This document shows positions 41,326 to 49,757 of a stretch of DNA of 64,000 nt, piece after piece. How positions within the stretch are numbered: the stretch's first letter is position 1; every line of letters starts with the position of its first letter. The stretch covers positions 128,765 to 192,764 of the forward strand of contig CBIHRS010000006.1 of NCBI GenBank assembly GCA_966212505.1. Reading direction: 5' to 3'. The translations under genes and the position numbers were made by a program. The notes under the pieces were generated by a model. It was given only the letters and a program-made list of their open reading frames with translations, was not told where the DNA came from and searched no databases. The DNA comes from CAMLIZ01 sp966212505 (GTDB taxonomy: Bacteria; Pseudomonadota; Gammaproteobacteria; Burkholderiales; Burkholderiaceae_C).

Positions 41326-42840
41326 ATGGCGACTCTCGAGCCTTCATCGTCTGCAGTCCCATTGTCTGCTTTCATCTCCTGCGGCGTGCCCGAGCTCGAC
41401 GCCATCCTCGGCGGGGGTCTCACCCCCAACCGCCTCTACATGCTCGAAGGCATGCCCGGCTCCGGCAAGACCACGCTGAGCCTGCAATTCCTGCAGGCCG
41501 GCGCCAAGCTGGGCGAGCGGGTGCTGTACATCACGCTGTCGGAAACCGAGGAGGAGATCCGCGCCATCGCCCAGTCGCACGGCTGGAGCCTGGACGGCGT
41601 GCAGATCATGGAGGTGGTGCCCGACGAGCAGGCGCTGCTGCCCACCGAGCAATACACCGTATTCCAGCCCGACGAGGTGGAGCTGGGCGAAACCACCAAG
41701 GCCATCCTCGGCGAGGTGGAACGCATCAAGCCTTCGCGCGTGGTGTTCGACTCGCTGTCGGAGCTGCGCCTGCTGGCCGGCAGCCCGCTGCGCTACCGGC
41801 GGCAGATGCTGGGGCTGAAGCAGTTCCTCGCCGGCCGGCAGTGCACGGTGTTCGTGCTCGACGACCGCACTGCCACCTCCGAGGATCCGCAGTTGCAGAG
41901 CATCGCCCACGGCATCGTCACGCTGGAGCACTGGCATCCGCCCTATGGGTCGGAGCGGCGGCGGCTGCGGGTGGTCAAGTACCGCGGCGTGCCGTTCATC
42001 GGCGGCTTCCATGATTTCCGCATCCAGCACGGCGGCATCGCGGTGTATCCGCGCCTGGTGGCCGCGCAGCACCGGCGCGAGGCGCGGCCAGGCATGCTGA
42101 GCAGCGACGTGCCCGGGCTCGACGAATTGCTGGGCGGCGGGCTGGAGCGCGGCACCAGCATGCTGATCACCGGCGCACCAGGCACCGGCAAGTCGACCGT
42201 CGCCACCGCCTTCGCGGTGGCCGCTGCGCGGCGCGGTGAGCGGGCCGCGCTGTTCCTGTTCGACGAGGCGCCCGCCACGCTGCTCAAGCGCATGGCGGGC
42301 CTGGGCTACGAGCTGGAGCCGCACGTCGCCTCCGGCCTGCTCACGGTCCACCGCATCGACCCCGCCGAGCTCTCGCCCGGCGAATTCGCCAACCGGGTGG
42401 CGGGCATCGTGCGCGACGAGCATGCCTCGGTGGTCGTGATCGACAGCCTCAACGGCTACCTCAACGCGATGCCCGACGAGCGCTTCCTGCAGGCGCAGCT
42501 GCACGAGATGCTCACCTACCTGGGTGCGATGGGCGCCACCACGCTGCTGGTGGGCGTGCAGACGGGGCTGATCGGCCAGATGAGCAGCCCGGTGGATGCG
42601 AGCTACCTCGCCGACACGGTGATGCTCCTGCGCTACTTCGAGGCCGGCGGCGAGGTGCGCCAGGCCGTCTCGGTGCTGAAGAAGCGCAGCGGCGCCCACG
42701 AGCGCACGATCCGCGAATTCCGCATCGACGAGGGAGGGCTGCAGGTCGGCGAGCCGCTGCGCGACTTCCACGGTGTGCTCACCGGCGTGCCGATGTATGC
42801 CGGCAGCCCCGAACCCTTGATGAAGGGGCGGCCGCGCTGA
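41326..42840 (+). CDS. KaiC-like RecA-superfamily ATPase
   Basis: 504 residues with two KaiC domains. The first has Walker A GMPGSGKTT at 42-50 and catalytic-Glu region LYITLSETEEEI. The second has Walker A GAPGTGKST at 283-291 and VVVIDSLNGYLNAMPDE as Walker B. Both P-loops look intact. It is a non-cyanobacterial KaiC homologue; no kaiA or kaiB is present. It is followed by a hybrid histidine kinase gene 14 bp downstream, a pairing common in proteobacteria that suggests signalling rather than a clock. Confidence 0.9.
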   Translation: MATLEPSSSAVPLSAFISCGVPELDAILGGGLTPNRLYMLEGMPGSGKTTLSLQFLQAGAKLGERVLYITLSETEEEIRAIAQSHGWSLDGVQIMEVVPDEQALLPTEQYTVFQPDEVELGETTKAILGEVERIKPSRVVFDSLSELRLLAGSPLRYRRQMLGLKQFLAGRQCTVFVLDDRTATSEDPQLQSIAHGIVTLEHWHPPYGSERRRLRVVKYRGVPFIGGFHDFRIQHGGIAVYPRLVAAQHRREARPGMLSSDVPGLDELLGGGLERGTSMLITGAPGTGKSTVATAFAVAAARRGERAALFLFDEAPATLLKRMAGLGYELEPHVASGLLTVHRIDPAELSPGEFANRVAGIVRDEHASVVVIDSLNGYLNAMPDERFLQAQLHEMLTYLGAMGATTLLVGVQTGLIGQMSSPVDASYLADTVMLLRYFEAGGEVRQAVSVLKKRSGAHERTIREFRIDEGGLQVGEPLRDFHGVLTGVPMYAGSPEPLMKGRPR

Positions 42841-42854
42841 TCGCCGAATCGCTC

Positions 42855-44405
42855 ATGGAACGGCGTGTCTTCGTCCTCGCACCGAGTGGCAAGGACGCCC
42901 AGCTGATCTGCGGTGCGCTCACGCACGCGCAGATCGCGGTGCTGGCCTGTGCCAGCGCGCCCGAGGTGGTCGAGCAGGCGAAGGAAGGCATCGGTACGCT
43001 GGTGCTGGCCGAGGAGGCGCTGAAGGACGCCGCCTCGCTGTGGCACCTGTACGGCCTGGTCGAGACCCAGCCCACCTGGTCTGACCTGCCGGTGGTGCTG
43101 CTCACCAAGCGGGGCCGCCTCACGCAGCTGGCCGCCGCGGCGATCCACAAGCTCGGCAATGTGACCACGCTGGAGCGGCCGACGCAGGTGTCGACGCTGG
43201 TGAGCACCGTGCGCACCGCGCTGCGCACCCGTGAGCGCCAGTACGACATGCGCCAGGCCGACGTGCGCAAGGACATGTTCCTGGCCACGCTGGCGCACGA
43301 GCTACGCAACCCGCTGGCGCCGCTGTCGAACGGCCTGCACCTGCTGCACACCGAGGGCGTCGAGCCGGAGCAGCAGCGCTGGGCGATCGACGTGATGCAG
43401 CGCCAGACCGCCCACCTGTCGCGCCTGGTCGACGACCTGCTCGACGTGGCGCGCATCACGCGCGGCAAGATCGTGCTGCAGAAGGAGCGCGCCGACCTGC
43501 GCGAGCTGGTCAACGACGCCATCGAGACCAGCCGCCCGGTGATCGACGCGATGGGCCACCGCTTCGAGGCGGCGCTGCCCCGCGAGCCGGTGTGGGTGGA
43601 GGCCGACCGCACGCGCATCGCGCAGTGCGTGTCCAACCTGCTGACCAATGCGGCCAAGTACACCTCGCGCGGCGGCCGCATCGAGCTGGCGCTGAAGGCC
43701 GGCGCGCAGGAGGCCGAGCTCAGCGTGCGCGACAACGGCATCGGCTTCGCACCGCTGGAGGCGCCGCGGCTGTTCGAGGTGTTCGCGCAGGTCGAGCATG
43801 CGGTGTCGCGTGCGCAGGGCGGCCTCGGGCTGGGCCTGTCGATCGTGAAGGCGCTGGTCGAGATGCACGGCGGCACGGTGCGCGCCCACAGCGACGGCGA
43901 TGGCCAGGGCGCCGAGTTCACGCTGCGGCTGCCCTGCCTGCCCAGCGCCGATGCGCAACCGACCGTCACGGCGCCGGCCGGCTCGATGGGCACGCGCGGC
44001 TGCTGCCGCGTGCTGGTGGTGGACGACAACCGCGACAGTGCGGATTCGATGGCCGAGCTGCTCAACGCCTGCGGCCACGAGACCCGCACCGCCTACAACG
44101 GCGAGGCGGCGCTGGTGCTGCTGCGGGGATGGCAACCGCAAGTGGCGCTGCTCGACATCGGCCTGCCCGACATGAGCGGCCATGAGCTGGCCCGCCACAT
44201 CCGCGAGGCGCTGCAGCCGCATCCCCCGGTGCTGGTGGCGCTCACCGGCTGGGGCCAGCAAGCCGACGTCGCGCGCTCGGCCGAGGCCGGCTTCGAGCAC
44301 CACCTGACCAAGCCTGCCGACATCGGCACGCTGCTGGCGGTGGTCGACGGCGCGGTGGCACAGGGCTCCCCGCATGTGCAGCCCGCACATCAGTCGGATC
44401 GGTAA
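42855..44405 (+). CDS. Hybrid histidine kinase (with C-terminal receiver)
   Basis: 516 residues. The N-terminal ~120 residues form a pseudo-receiver-like domain (VFVLAPSGKDAQLICGALTHAQIAVLACA ... LPVVLLTKRG). The HisKA motif FLATLAHELRNPLAPLSNGL has phospho-His148. The HATPase domain has NLLTNAAKYT, VRDNGIGFAP and GLGLGLSIVKALVEMHGG. The receiver (about 384-505) has Asp390/391 and phospho-Asp434 in VALLDIGLPDMSG. No membrane segment. Operon with the KaiC-like gene. Confidence 0.9.
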   Translation: MERRVFVLAPSGKDAQLICGALTHAQIAVLACASAPEVVEQAKEGIGTLVLAEEALKDAASLWHLYGLVETQPTWSDLPVVLLTKRGRLTQLAAAAIHKLGNVTTLERPTQVSTLVSTVRTALRTRERQYDMRQADVRKDMFLATLAHELRNPLAPLSNGLHLLHTEGVEPEQQRWAIDVMQRQTAHLSRLVDDLLDVARITRGKIVLQKERADLRELVNDAIETSRPVIDAMGHRFEAALPREPVWVEADRTRIAQCVSNLLTNAAKYTSRGGRIELALKAGAQEAELSVRDNGIGFAPLEAPRLFEVFAQVEHAVSRAQGGLGLGLSIVKALVEMHGGTVRAHSDGDGQGAEFTLRLPCLPSADAQPTVTAPAGSMGTRGCCRVLVVDDNRDSADSMAELLNACGHETRTAYNGEAALVLLRGWQPQVALLDIGLPDMSGHELARHIREALQPHPPVLVALTGWGQQADVARSAEAGFEHHLTKPADIGTLLAVVDGAVAQGSPHVQPAHQSDR

Positions 44406-44530
44406 GAACCCTGTTCCTATCGGAATCTGCAGGGTCTGTGTCTAGACGCGAGGGTTGGCGCGCTGCCATTCTTGCCGGTTAGCCTGTGCGCCGGTTTCTC
44501 CCTTCTCACCTAGACAACCTGAAACACTCC

Positions 44531-47377
44531 ATGCCGATCCATCGCCGCTCTCATGTAGCCGCTGCCGTCGCCGTAGTGGTGGCGTCGCTTTCTCCGTTGG
44601 CGCTCCATGCGCAGAACACGACCGATCCGGCCAAGCCACAACGTGTGGAGATCACCGGCTCGAACATCAAGCGCATCGACGCCGAGACCTCGTCGCCAGT
44701 GCAGGTGATGAAGCGCGAGGAGATCAAGCGCACCGGAGCGACCACGGTGCGCGAGGCGCTTGAAACCCTTGTCGCCTCGAACAACACCGCGCTGTCGGAT
44801 ATCAGCGGCAGCAATTCCTTCGCCGGCGGCGCCAGCAGCGTGGACCTGCGCGGCCTCGGCAAGCAGGCCACACTGGTGCTGCTGAACTCGCGCCGCGTGT
44901 CTCCCTATGCGCTGGCCGACTTCAACGAGGTGTTTGCCAACCTGGATGCGCTGCCGCTCGACGCCGTGGACCGCATCGAGGTGCTGAAGAACGGCGCTTC
45001 GGCGATCTACGGCTCCGATGCAGTGGCCGGCGTGATCAACATCATCACCCGCAAAGACTACCAGGGCTTCACGGTGGGTGGCGACTACCAGCGCTCGCTG
45101 TACAGCAACAAGTTCGGCGAAGGCACGATCCATGCAACAGGCGGCATCGGCGACTACGACCGCGATGGCTACAACCTCCTCGCCAACGTCGAGTTCTTCA
45201 AGCGCGATCACGTGATGTGGCGCGATGTGCTGAGCCGCGCGAACAGCGAGACGCTCGCGGCCCTCCCGAAGGGAGCGGCACAACTGTCGAGCTACAGTTT
45301 CCCGGGAAACGTCGCCGGTGCTCCGGTGCCGGGATGCGCGGTGGTCGTCGGCGGCCTGTGCCGGTTTGACCGCTACAGCCGCTTCGAAGCCCAGCCCGAG
45401 GCAGATCGCGCGAACCTGCTGCTCTCAGGACGCCTCAAGGTCTCCGAGGACATCGAAGGCTTTGCCGAAGTGCTGTACTCGCACACGAAGACCCGGTACC
45501 TGAACGCCTTCATTCCGTACGGCGAAGGGCTTGGGCCGGATGCCTGGTACGACATCAGCAGCGGCAAGCTCAAGTACTTCTACCATCGCGGCCTGCCCGC
45601 GGGCCATCCGCTGAACCCGACCGGCGACGAGGCGGCGCTGCGCTATCGCTTTGCCGACACAGCGGCCGACGCGGAATTCAGCAGCGACAACTATCGCGCA
45701 CTCGCGGGCCTGCGCGGCACGTACAAGGGATTCGACTGGGAGACCGCGCTCGCCGTATTGGGTGCCGGCACCGATCAGAAAGAGCGCGGCCGCCTCAGCG
45801 ACAGTGGCTTCAAGCAAGTCATCGGCGACTACAAGACGCCAGACCAGCCGCTGGACCCGGACTTCTTCAACAAGCCCGGCGGCTACCAACTCGGTGGGCC
45901 CAACAGCCAGACGGTGCTGGACACGCTGTATCCGACGTACGGCAACAAGGGGAAGACCCGGCAGGTCGCGCTGGATGCCAAGGTCTCGGGCGAGATCGCC
46001 AAGCTGCCTGCGGGTCCGCTGGGCTTGGCACTCGGCTTCGACCTGCGCCACGAGAATTTCAGCATCACGCCGACGTCCAACCTGACCAATGGCGACATCG
46101 TCGGCCTCGGCATCTCAACAACCGATGCGTCGCGCAACTTCGGCGCCATCTTCGCGGAGTTGAACGTCCCCGTGACGTCACAGTTGGAGAGCCAGCTCGC
46201 GGCACGGGTCGACAAGTTTCCCAACTTCGGTGCGCACATCTCGCCCAAGGTGGGCGTCCGCTACCAGCCGATGCGCGAACTGATGTTGCGCGGCACCTAC
46301 GAAGGCGGCTTCCGGGCGCCTAACCTGACCGAAGCGGCGCCCTCACTGAAGTCGTCCTTCGACAACGGCATCGTCGACCCGAAGCGTTGCTCGCAGGCCT
46401 CCGCGCTGGCCACCGACCTGCGCACTCAGGCCGAGCCGCTGCTGGACACCGATCCGAACAAGGCGCTTCTGCTGGCGCGCGCCGACACCATCGAGCAGAA
46501 CGAATGCTCAGCGAGTGTCGGCAACCTCACGCGCAACAACCCCAACCTGAAGCCGGAGGTCTCGCGCAGCTACTCGCTCGGACTGGTGCTGGAGCCGGTG
46601 AAAGACCTCAGCGCCTCGCTCGACTACTGGCACATCGTCCGCACGAACGAGATCGGGCTGAGGACGACGCGGGAGCTGCTGGCGAACGAAGGCGCGCTGC
46701 CGCCGGGCATCAGCGTGACTCGCGACGTGCTGGACGCGAACGACCGCAGCTTCACGACGGCCGAGCAGGGCACGTACGGGGTGACCACGGGTGCGCTGAA
46801 CGCTGTCACCAACTTCTTCGAGAACGTCGCGAAGACCAAGACCTCGGGCCTCGACATCGGCTTCGCCAGCGCTTGGCGGCTGCCGATCGGCAAAGTCGAC
46901 GTCGGCTTCCAAGGCACTTACCTGCTCGGCTACTACAAGTACAGCCCCGCCATCAACGGCTACGGCGACAACCTGGCGGGCCGCTACGATCCATCGGGCT
47001 CCACGCATCCGCGATTCGTCGCGTCGCTGAGCGGTTCGCTGACCACGGGCCCGTTCGTCAACAGCCTTCGCCTGGCCTACCAGAGCGCAGTCTCGCTGCA
47101 CGACGACTACTTCGACACCGACTTCACGCCCGAGGGCTGTGCGGACAAGCACATCACGAACTGCCGGGTGGCGCCGTACCAGCGGCTGGACTATTTCCTC
47201 AGCTACACCGGCGTGAAGAACCTGACGCTGAGCATGTACGTGCGCAACCTGTTCAACAGGAAGCCGCCGTTCGACGCGCGACGCCTGTACCTGAGCGGCA
47301 GCAACACGATCCCGCAGGACGTGGAGGATGTGCAGCGCCGCACCCTGAAGCTGGCGCTGGACTACAAGTTCTTCTGA
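44531..47377 (+). CDS. TonB-dependent outer-membrane receptor
   Basis: 948 residues. A signal peptide is about 1-28 (AVVVASLSPLALHAQ). The plug domain covers about 35-170 (VEITGSNIKRIDAETSSPVQVMKREEI, RGLGKQATLVLLNSRRV, VDRIEVLKNGASAIYGSDAVAGVINIIT). The beta-barrel ends in LALDYKFF, with the terminal aromatic typical of outer-membrane proteins. It is of the large, carbohydrate- or siderophore-type. Its place beside beta-glucanase genes suggests uptake of glucan oligosaccharides. The codon use is looser than in neighbouring genes to my eye, possibly acquired. An ACCCTG...CAGGGT inverted repeat lies at 44408-44435, after the kinase stop. Confidence 0.9.
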   Translation: MPIHRRSHVAAAVAVVVASLSPLALHAQNTTDPAKPQRVEITGSNIKRIDAETSSPVQVMKREEIKRTGATTVREALETLVASNNTALSDISGSNSFAGGASSVDLRGLGKQATLVLLNSRRVSPYALADFNEVFANLDALPLDAVDRIEVLKNGASAIYGSDAVAGVINIITRKDYQGFTVGGDYQRSLYSNKFGEGTIHATGGIGDYDRDGYNLLANVEFFKRDHVMWRDVLSRANSETLAALPKGAAQLSSYSFPGNVAGAPVPGCAVVVGGLCRFDRYSRFEAQPEADRANLLLSGRLKVSEDIEGFAEVLYSHTKTRYLNAFIPYGEGLGPDAWYDISSGKLKYFYHRGLPAGHPLNPTGDEAALRYRFADTAADAEFSSDNYRALAGLRGTYKGFDWETALAVLGAGTDQKERGRLSDSGFKQVIGDYKTPDQPLDPDFFNKPGGYQLGGPNSQTVLDTLYPTYGNKGKTRQVALDAKVSGEIAKLPAGPLGLALGFDLRHENFSITPTSNLTNGDIVGLGISTTDASRNFGAIFAELNVPVTSQLESQLAARVDKFPNFGAHISPKVGVRYQPMRELMLRGTYEGGFRAPNLTEAAPSLKSSFDNGIVDPKRCSQASALATDLRTQAEPLLDTDPNKALLLARADTIEQNECSASVGNLTRNNPNLKPEVSRSYSLGLVLEPVKDLSASLDYWHIVRTNEIGLRTTRELLANEGALPPGISVTRDVLDANDRSFTTAEQGTYGVTTGALNAVTNFFENVAKTKTSGLDIGFASAWRLPIGKVDVGFQGTYLLGYYKYSPAINGYGDNLAGRYDPSGSTHPRFVASLSGSLTTGPFVNSLRLAYQSAVSLHDDYFDTDFTPEGCADKHITNCRVAPYQRLDYFLSYTGVKNLTLSMYVRNLFNRKPPFDARRLYLSGSNTIPQDVEDVQRRTLKLALDYKFF

Positions 47378-48816
47378 TCGGCGGCCAGCGCTCCGAGCCG
47401 CTGCACGGCGGCCCGGGTGCGCGGCGAGAGGTCATGGCCTGCGTTCAGCCGCAGGCAGTGGCCGAAACGGTTGTCGACACCGAAGAAGCCGCCCGGCGCG
47501 AAGTGGATGCCTTCTTCCACCGCACGCCGCAGCAGCGCGATGGCATCGGCGCCTTCGGGCATCTCGATCCACAGCGAGTGGCCGCCCTGCGGCAACGCGA
47601 CTCGCGTGCCCGCAGGAAACGAAGCCAGCACCATCTCTCGCAGGTCGCGCGTCCGCTCACGCAGACGCGGCCGCAACGCTCTCAGGTGCGCGTCGAACCG
47701 CGCGCCTTCGCAGAACCTGGCGGCCACCTGCTGCAGCAGCGGCGACGGGGATTCGCAGCCCGCCATCCGCAGGCGCTCGATCTGGTGCAGGTGCCGCTGC
47801 GCCACCACGAAGCCGATGCGCAGGTTGGGGGCGAACAGGCTGCTGAGGTCGCCGTGATAGAGCACGTCACCGGTCGTGTCGAAGGCCTTGCAGGGCCGGG
47901 GCCGGACGCGGCCGTGGTAGAGCTCACCATCGCTGTCGTCCTCGATCAGCGGCACGCCATGGCGTGCCAACAGCTGCACGAGCCGCAGCTTCTCCGCTTC
48001 CGGCATCAGGCTGCCCATCGGATCGCGGAAGCTGGCCAGCAGGCAGGCGGCGAGCGTCTGGCGTTCGAGCACTGCGGCCAGCGCATCGACCGACATCCCG
48101 TGATGCGCGTCGGTCGGAATCTCGACCACCTTGAGCTGAAGCGCATCGAGTTGCTCCAGCAAGCAGAAGTGGCTGGGGCCGGGCACCGCCACGGTATCTC
48201 CCGGCCGGGTCACGGCCCGCAGGCACATGGTGTCGGCCTCGACATTGCCGTGGGTGATGATCACATCATCGGCACTGAAGCTGCCACCCCATTCGAGCGC
48301 ACGCTGGGCGATCCGCTGGCGCAACCGCAGATCACCCTTGTAGCTGCCCCAATCGATCAGCAGCTCGGGTTGATGCCTCGCGAGCTCGATCATGATCTTC
48401 TGCACCTGGCGGATCGGCAGTGAGTGCGGGTCGATCGTCAGGACACCGAGCGGGTCGGTTGCGCCCGACTGGGTGAACTGCAGCATCAGCATGCGCTTGT
48501 CGCTCAAGGCCAGTGGCTGAGGGCGAAGCCCGGCGCCGTCGCGTGGCGACGCCGGGCGATGCGCACGGGAACGGACGAAGTAGCCTTCCCGCGGGCGGGC
48601 CTCGACCAGGCCGGCGTCTTCGAGCATGCGCAGCGCATGGGTGGCAGTGGCAGGGCTCACACCCTGCCCCTGGCAGAGCTGTCGGATCGAGGGGAGCCGG
48701 TCGCCGATCGGCAACGCGCCGTCATGGATGCCTTGCGCGAGACGCTGGGCCAGCGCCTCGTAACGCGTCGCCTGGCCTTCGTCAGCGGTGCCATGAATAC
48801 TGCGGCGCCCGAGCAT
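47362..48816 (-). CDS. MocR/GntR-type regulator with degenerate aminotransferase domain
   Basis: 484 residues. The GntR winged HTH covers about 15-85 (LPSIRQLCQGQGVSPATATHALRMLEDAGLVEARPREGYFV). The rest is a fold-type-I aminotransferase-like domain. The PLP-lysine motif, usually SFSKTLAP, reads DLSSLFAP, so Ser326 replaces the lysine. The usual NPxG reads DPMG (Asp265), the Tyr of EDDxYG is Asp296, and the stacking-Tyr position is His216. PLP binding through a Schiff base therefore looks lost. The 3' end overlaps the TonB receptor gene by 16 bp (convergent). Confidence 0.87.
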   Translation of the reverse strand: MLGRRSIHGTADEGQATRYEALAQRLAQGIHDGALPIGDRLPSIRQLCQGQGVSPATATHALRMLEDAGLVEARPREGYFVRSRAHRPASPRDGAGLRPQPLALSDKRMLMLQFTQSGATDPLGVLTIDPHSLPIRQVQKIMIELARHQPELLIDWGSYKGDLRLRQRIAQRALEWGGSFSADDVIITHGNVEADTMCLRAVTRPGDTVAVPGPSHFCLLEQLDALQLKVVEIPTDAHHGMSVDALAAVLERQTLAACLLASFRDPMGSLMPEAEKLRLVQLLARHGVPLIEDDSDGELYHGRVRPRPCKAFDTTGDVLYHGDLSSLFAPNLRIGFVVAQRHLHQIERLRMAGCESPSPLLQQVAARFCEGARFDAHLRALRPRLRERTRDLREMVLASFPAGTRVALPQGGHSLWIEMPEGADAIALLRRAVEEGIHFAPGGFFGVDNRFGHCLRLNAGHDLSPRTRAAVQRLGALAADQKNL

Positions 48817-48902
48817 GAGTCCCCCGATCCAAAAGTGCCGAAGTCTAGGGGGATGATCCGGACGGAACCACAGGAGATGTCACTAACCGTGGCGCGCGGG
48901 CC

Positions 48903-49757
48903 TCACGGTTTCTGGTAAACCCGCACGTAATCGACCTCCATCTGCACCGGGAAGATCGCGTTGTCGACCGCGCCGCCCAGCGTGCCGCCGATCGCCAGGT
49001 TGAGCAGCAGGTACTGCGGCTTGTCGAAGGGCCAGGCGGCGTAGCCGGTCTTCGGGTTGAGGTACTGGTAGTAGTTGACGTCGTCGACGCCGATCACCAG
49101 CCGGTCGGGCGTCCAGGTGAGCTGGTAGCGGTGGAAGGCGCTGCAGGCATCCGGCAGGTTCCGGTCGGCGCCGGTGCCGGGGCCGCCGCTCAGCTTGGTG
49201 TGCACGGTGCCGAACACGCGGGACGGGTTGCTGCCGACCTGCTCCATCAGGTCGATCTCGCCATCGTCGGGCCAGGCGCCGCCGGTGCCCAGCGTCCAGA
49301 TCGCCGGCCAGGTGCCGGCGCCGCAGGGCAGCTTGGCGCGTACTTCCATGAAGCCGTAGGTCCATTGGGCCTTGCCGCGTGTGATCAGGCGGGCCGAGGT
49401 GTACTGCTGGCCGCCATAGTCGGGCTCGGCGCTCAGCGCTTCCTTGCGGGCCGTGATGATCAGCTTGCCACCCGCGACCTGCGAGTTCTCGAGGCGGGCA
49501 TTGGCGTAGTACTGCAGCTCGTTGTTGTACCAGCCGGCCTTGTTGCGATCGATGTCGTAGGCCCACTTGCCGGCATCGGGCAGGCCGTCGACGTCGAACT
49601 CGTCGGCCCAGGCCAGCGTGTAGCCGGCAGGCAGGCCGCCGGCGGGCATGGCCAGGTCGGCCGAGGGCGCGGCATCGCCCCCGCCGCCGCAGGCCGACGC
49701 GCAGGCGGCGATCAACAACGCGGGGATCCAGGACTGGAAGGTTTTCATCATGCTCAT
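48903..49757 (-). CDS. GH16 family beta-1,3-glucanase lipoprotein
   Basis: 284 residues. A lipoprotein-type signal ends in IAACASACGGGG (Cys19 or 23). The GH16 catalytic domain spans about 47-284 with active-site motif DDGEIDLMEQVG; Glu167 is the nucleophile and Glu172 the acid/base. ELQYYANARLENSQV and WPAIWTLG are also family-typical of laminarinases. It cuts internal beta-1,3(1,4)-glucan bonds at the cell surface. The ATG at 49757 overlaps the stop of the GH81 gene (ATGA), supporting this start over two ATGs just downstream. Confidence 0.92.
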   Translation of the reverse strand: MSMMKTFQSWIPALLIAACASACGGGGDAAPSADLAMPAGGLPAGYTLAWADEFDVDGLPDAGKWAYDIDRNKAGWYNNELQYYANARLENSQVAGGKLIITARKEALSAEPDYGGQQYTSARLITRGKAQWTYGFMEVRAKLPCGAGTWPAIWTLGTGGAWPDDGEIDLMEQVGSNPSRVFGTVHTKLSGGPGTGADRNLPDACSAFHRYQLTWTPDRLVIGVDDVNYYQYLNPKTGYAAWPFDKPQYLLLNLAIGGTLGGAVDNAIFPVQMEVDYVRVYQKP

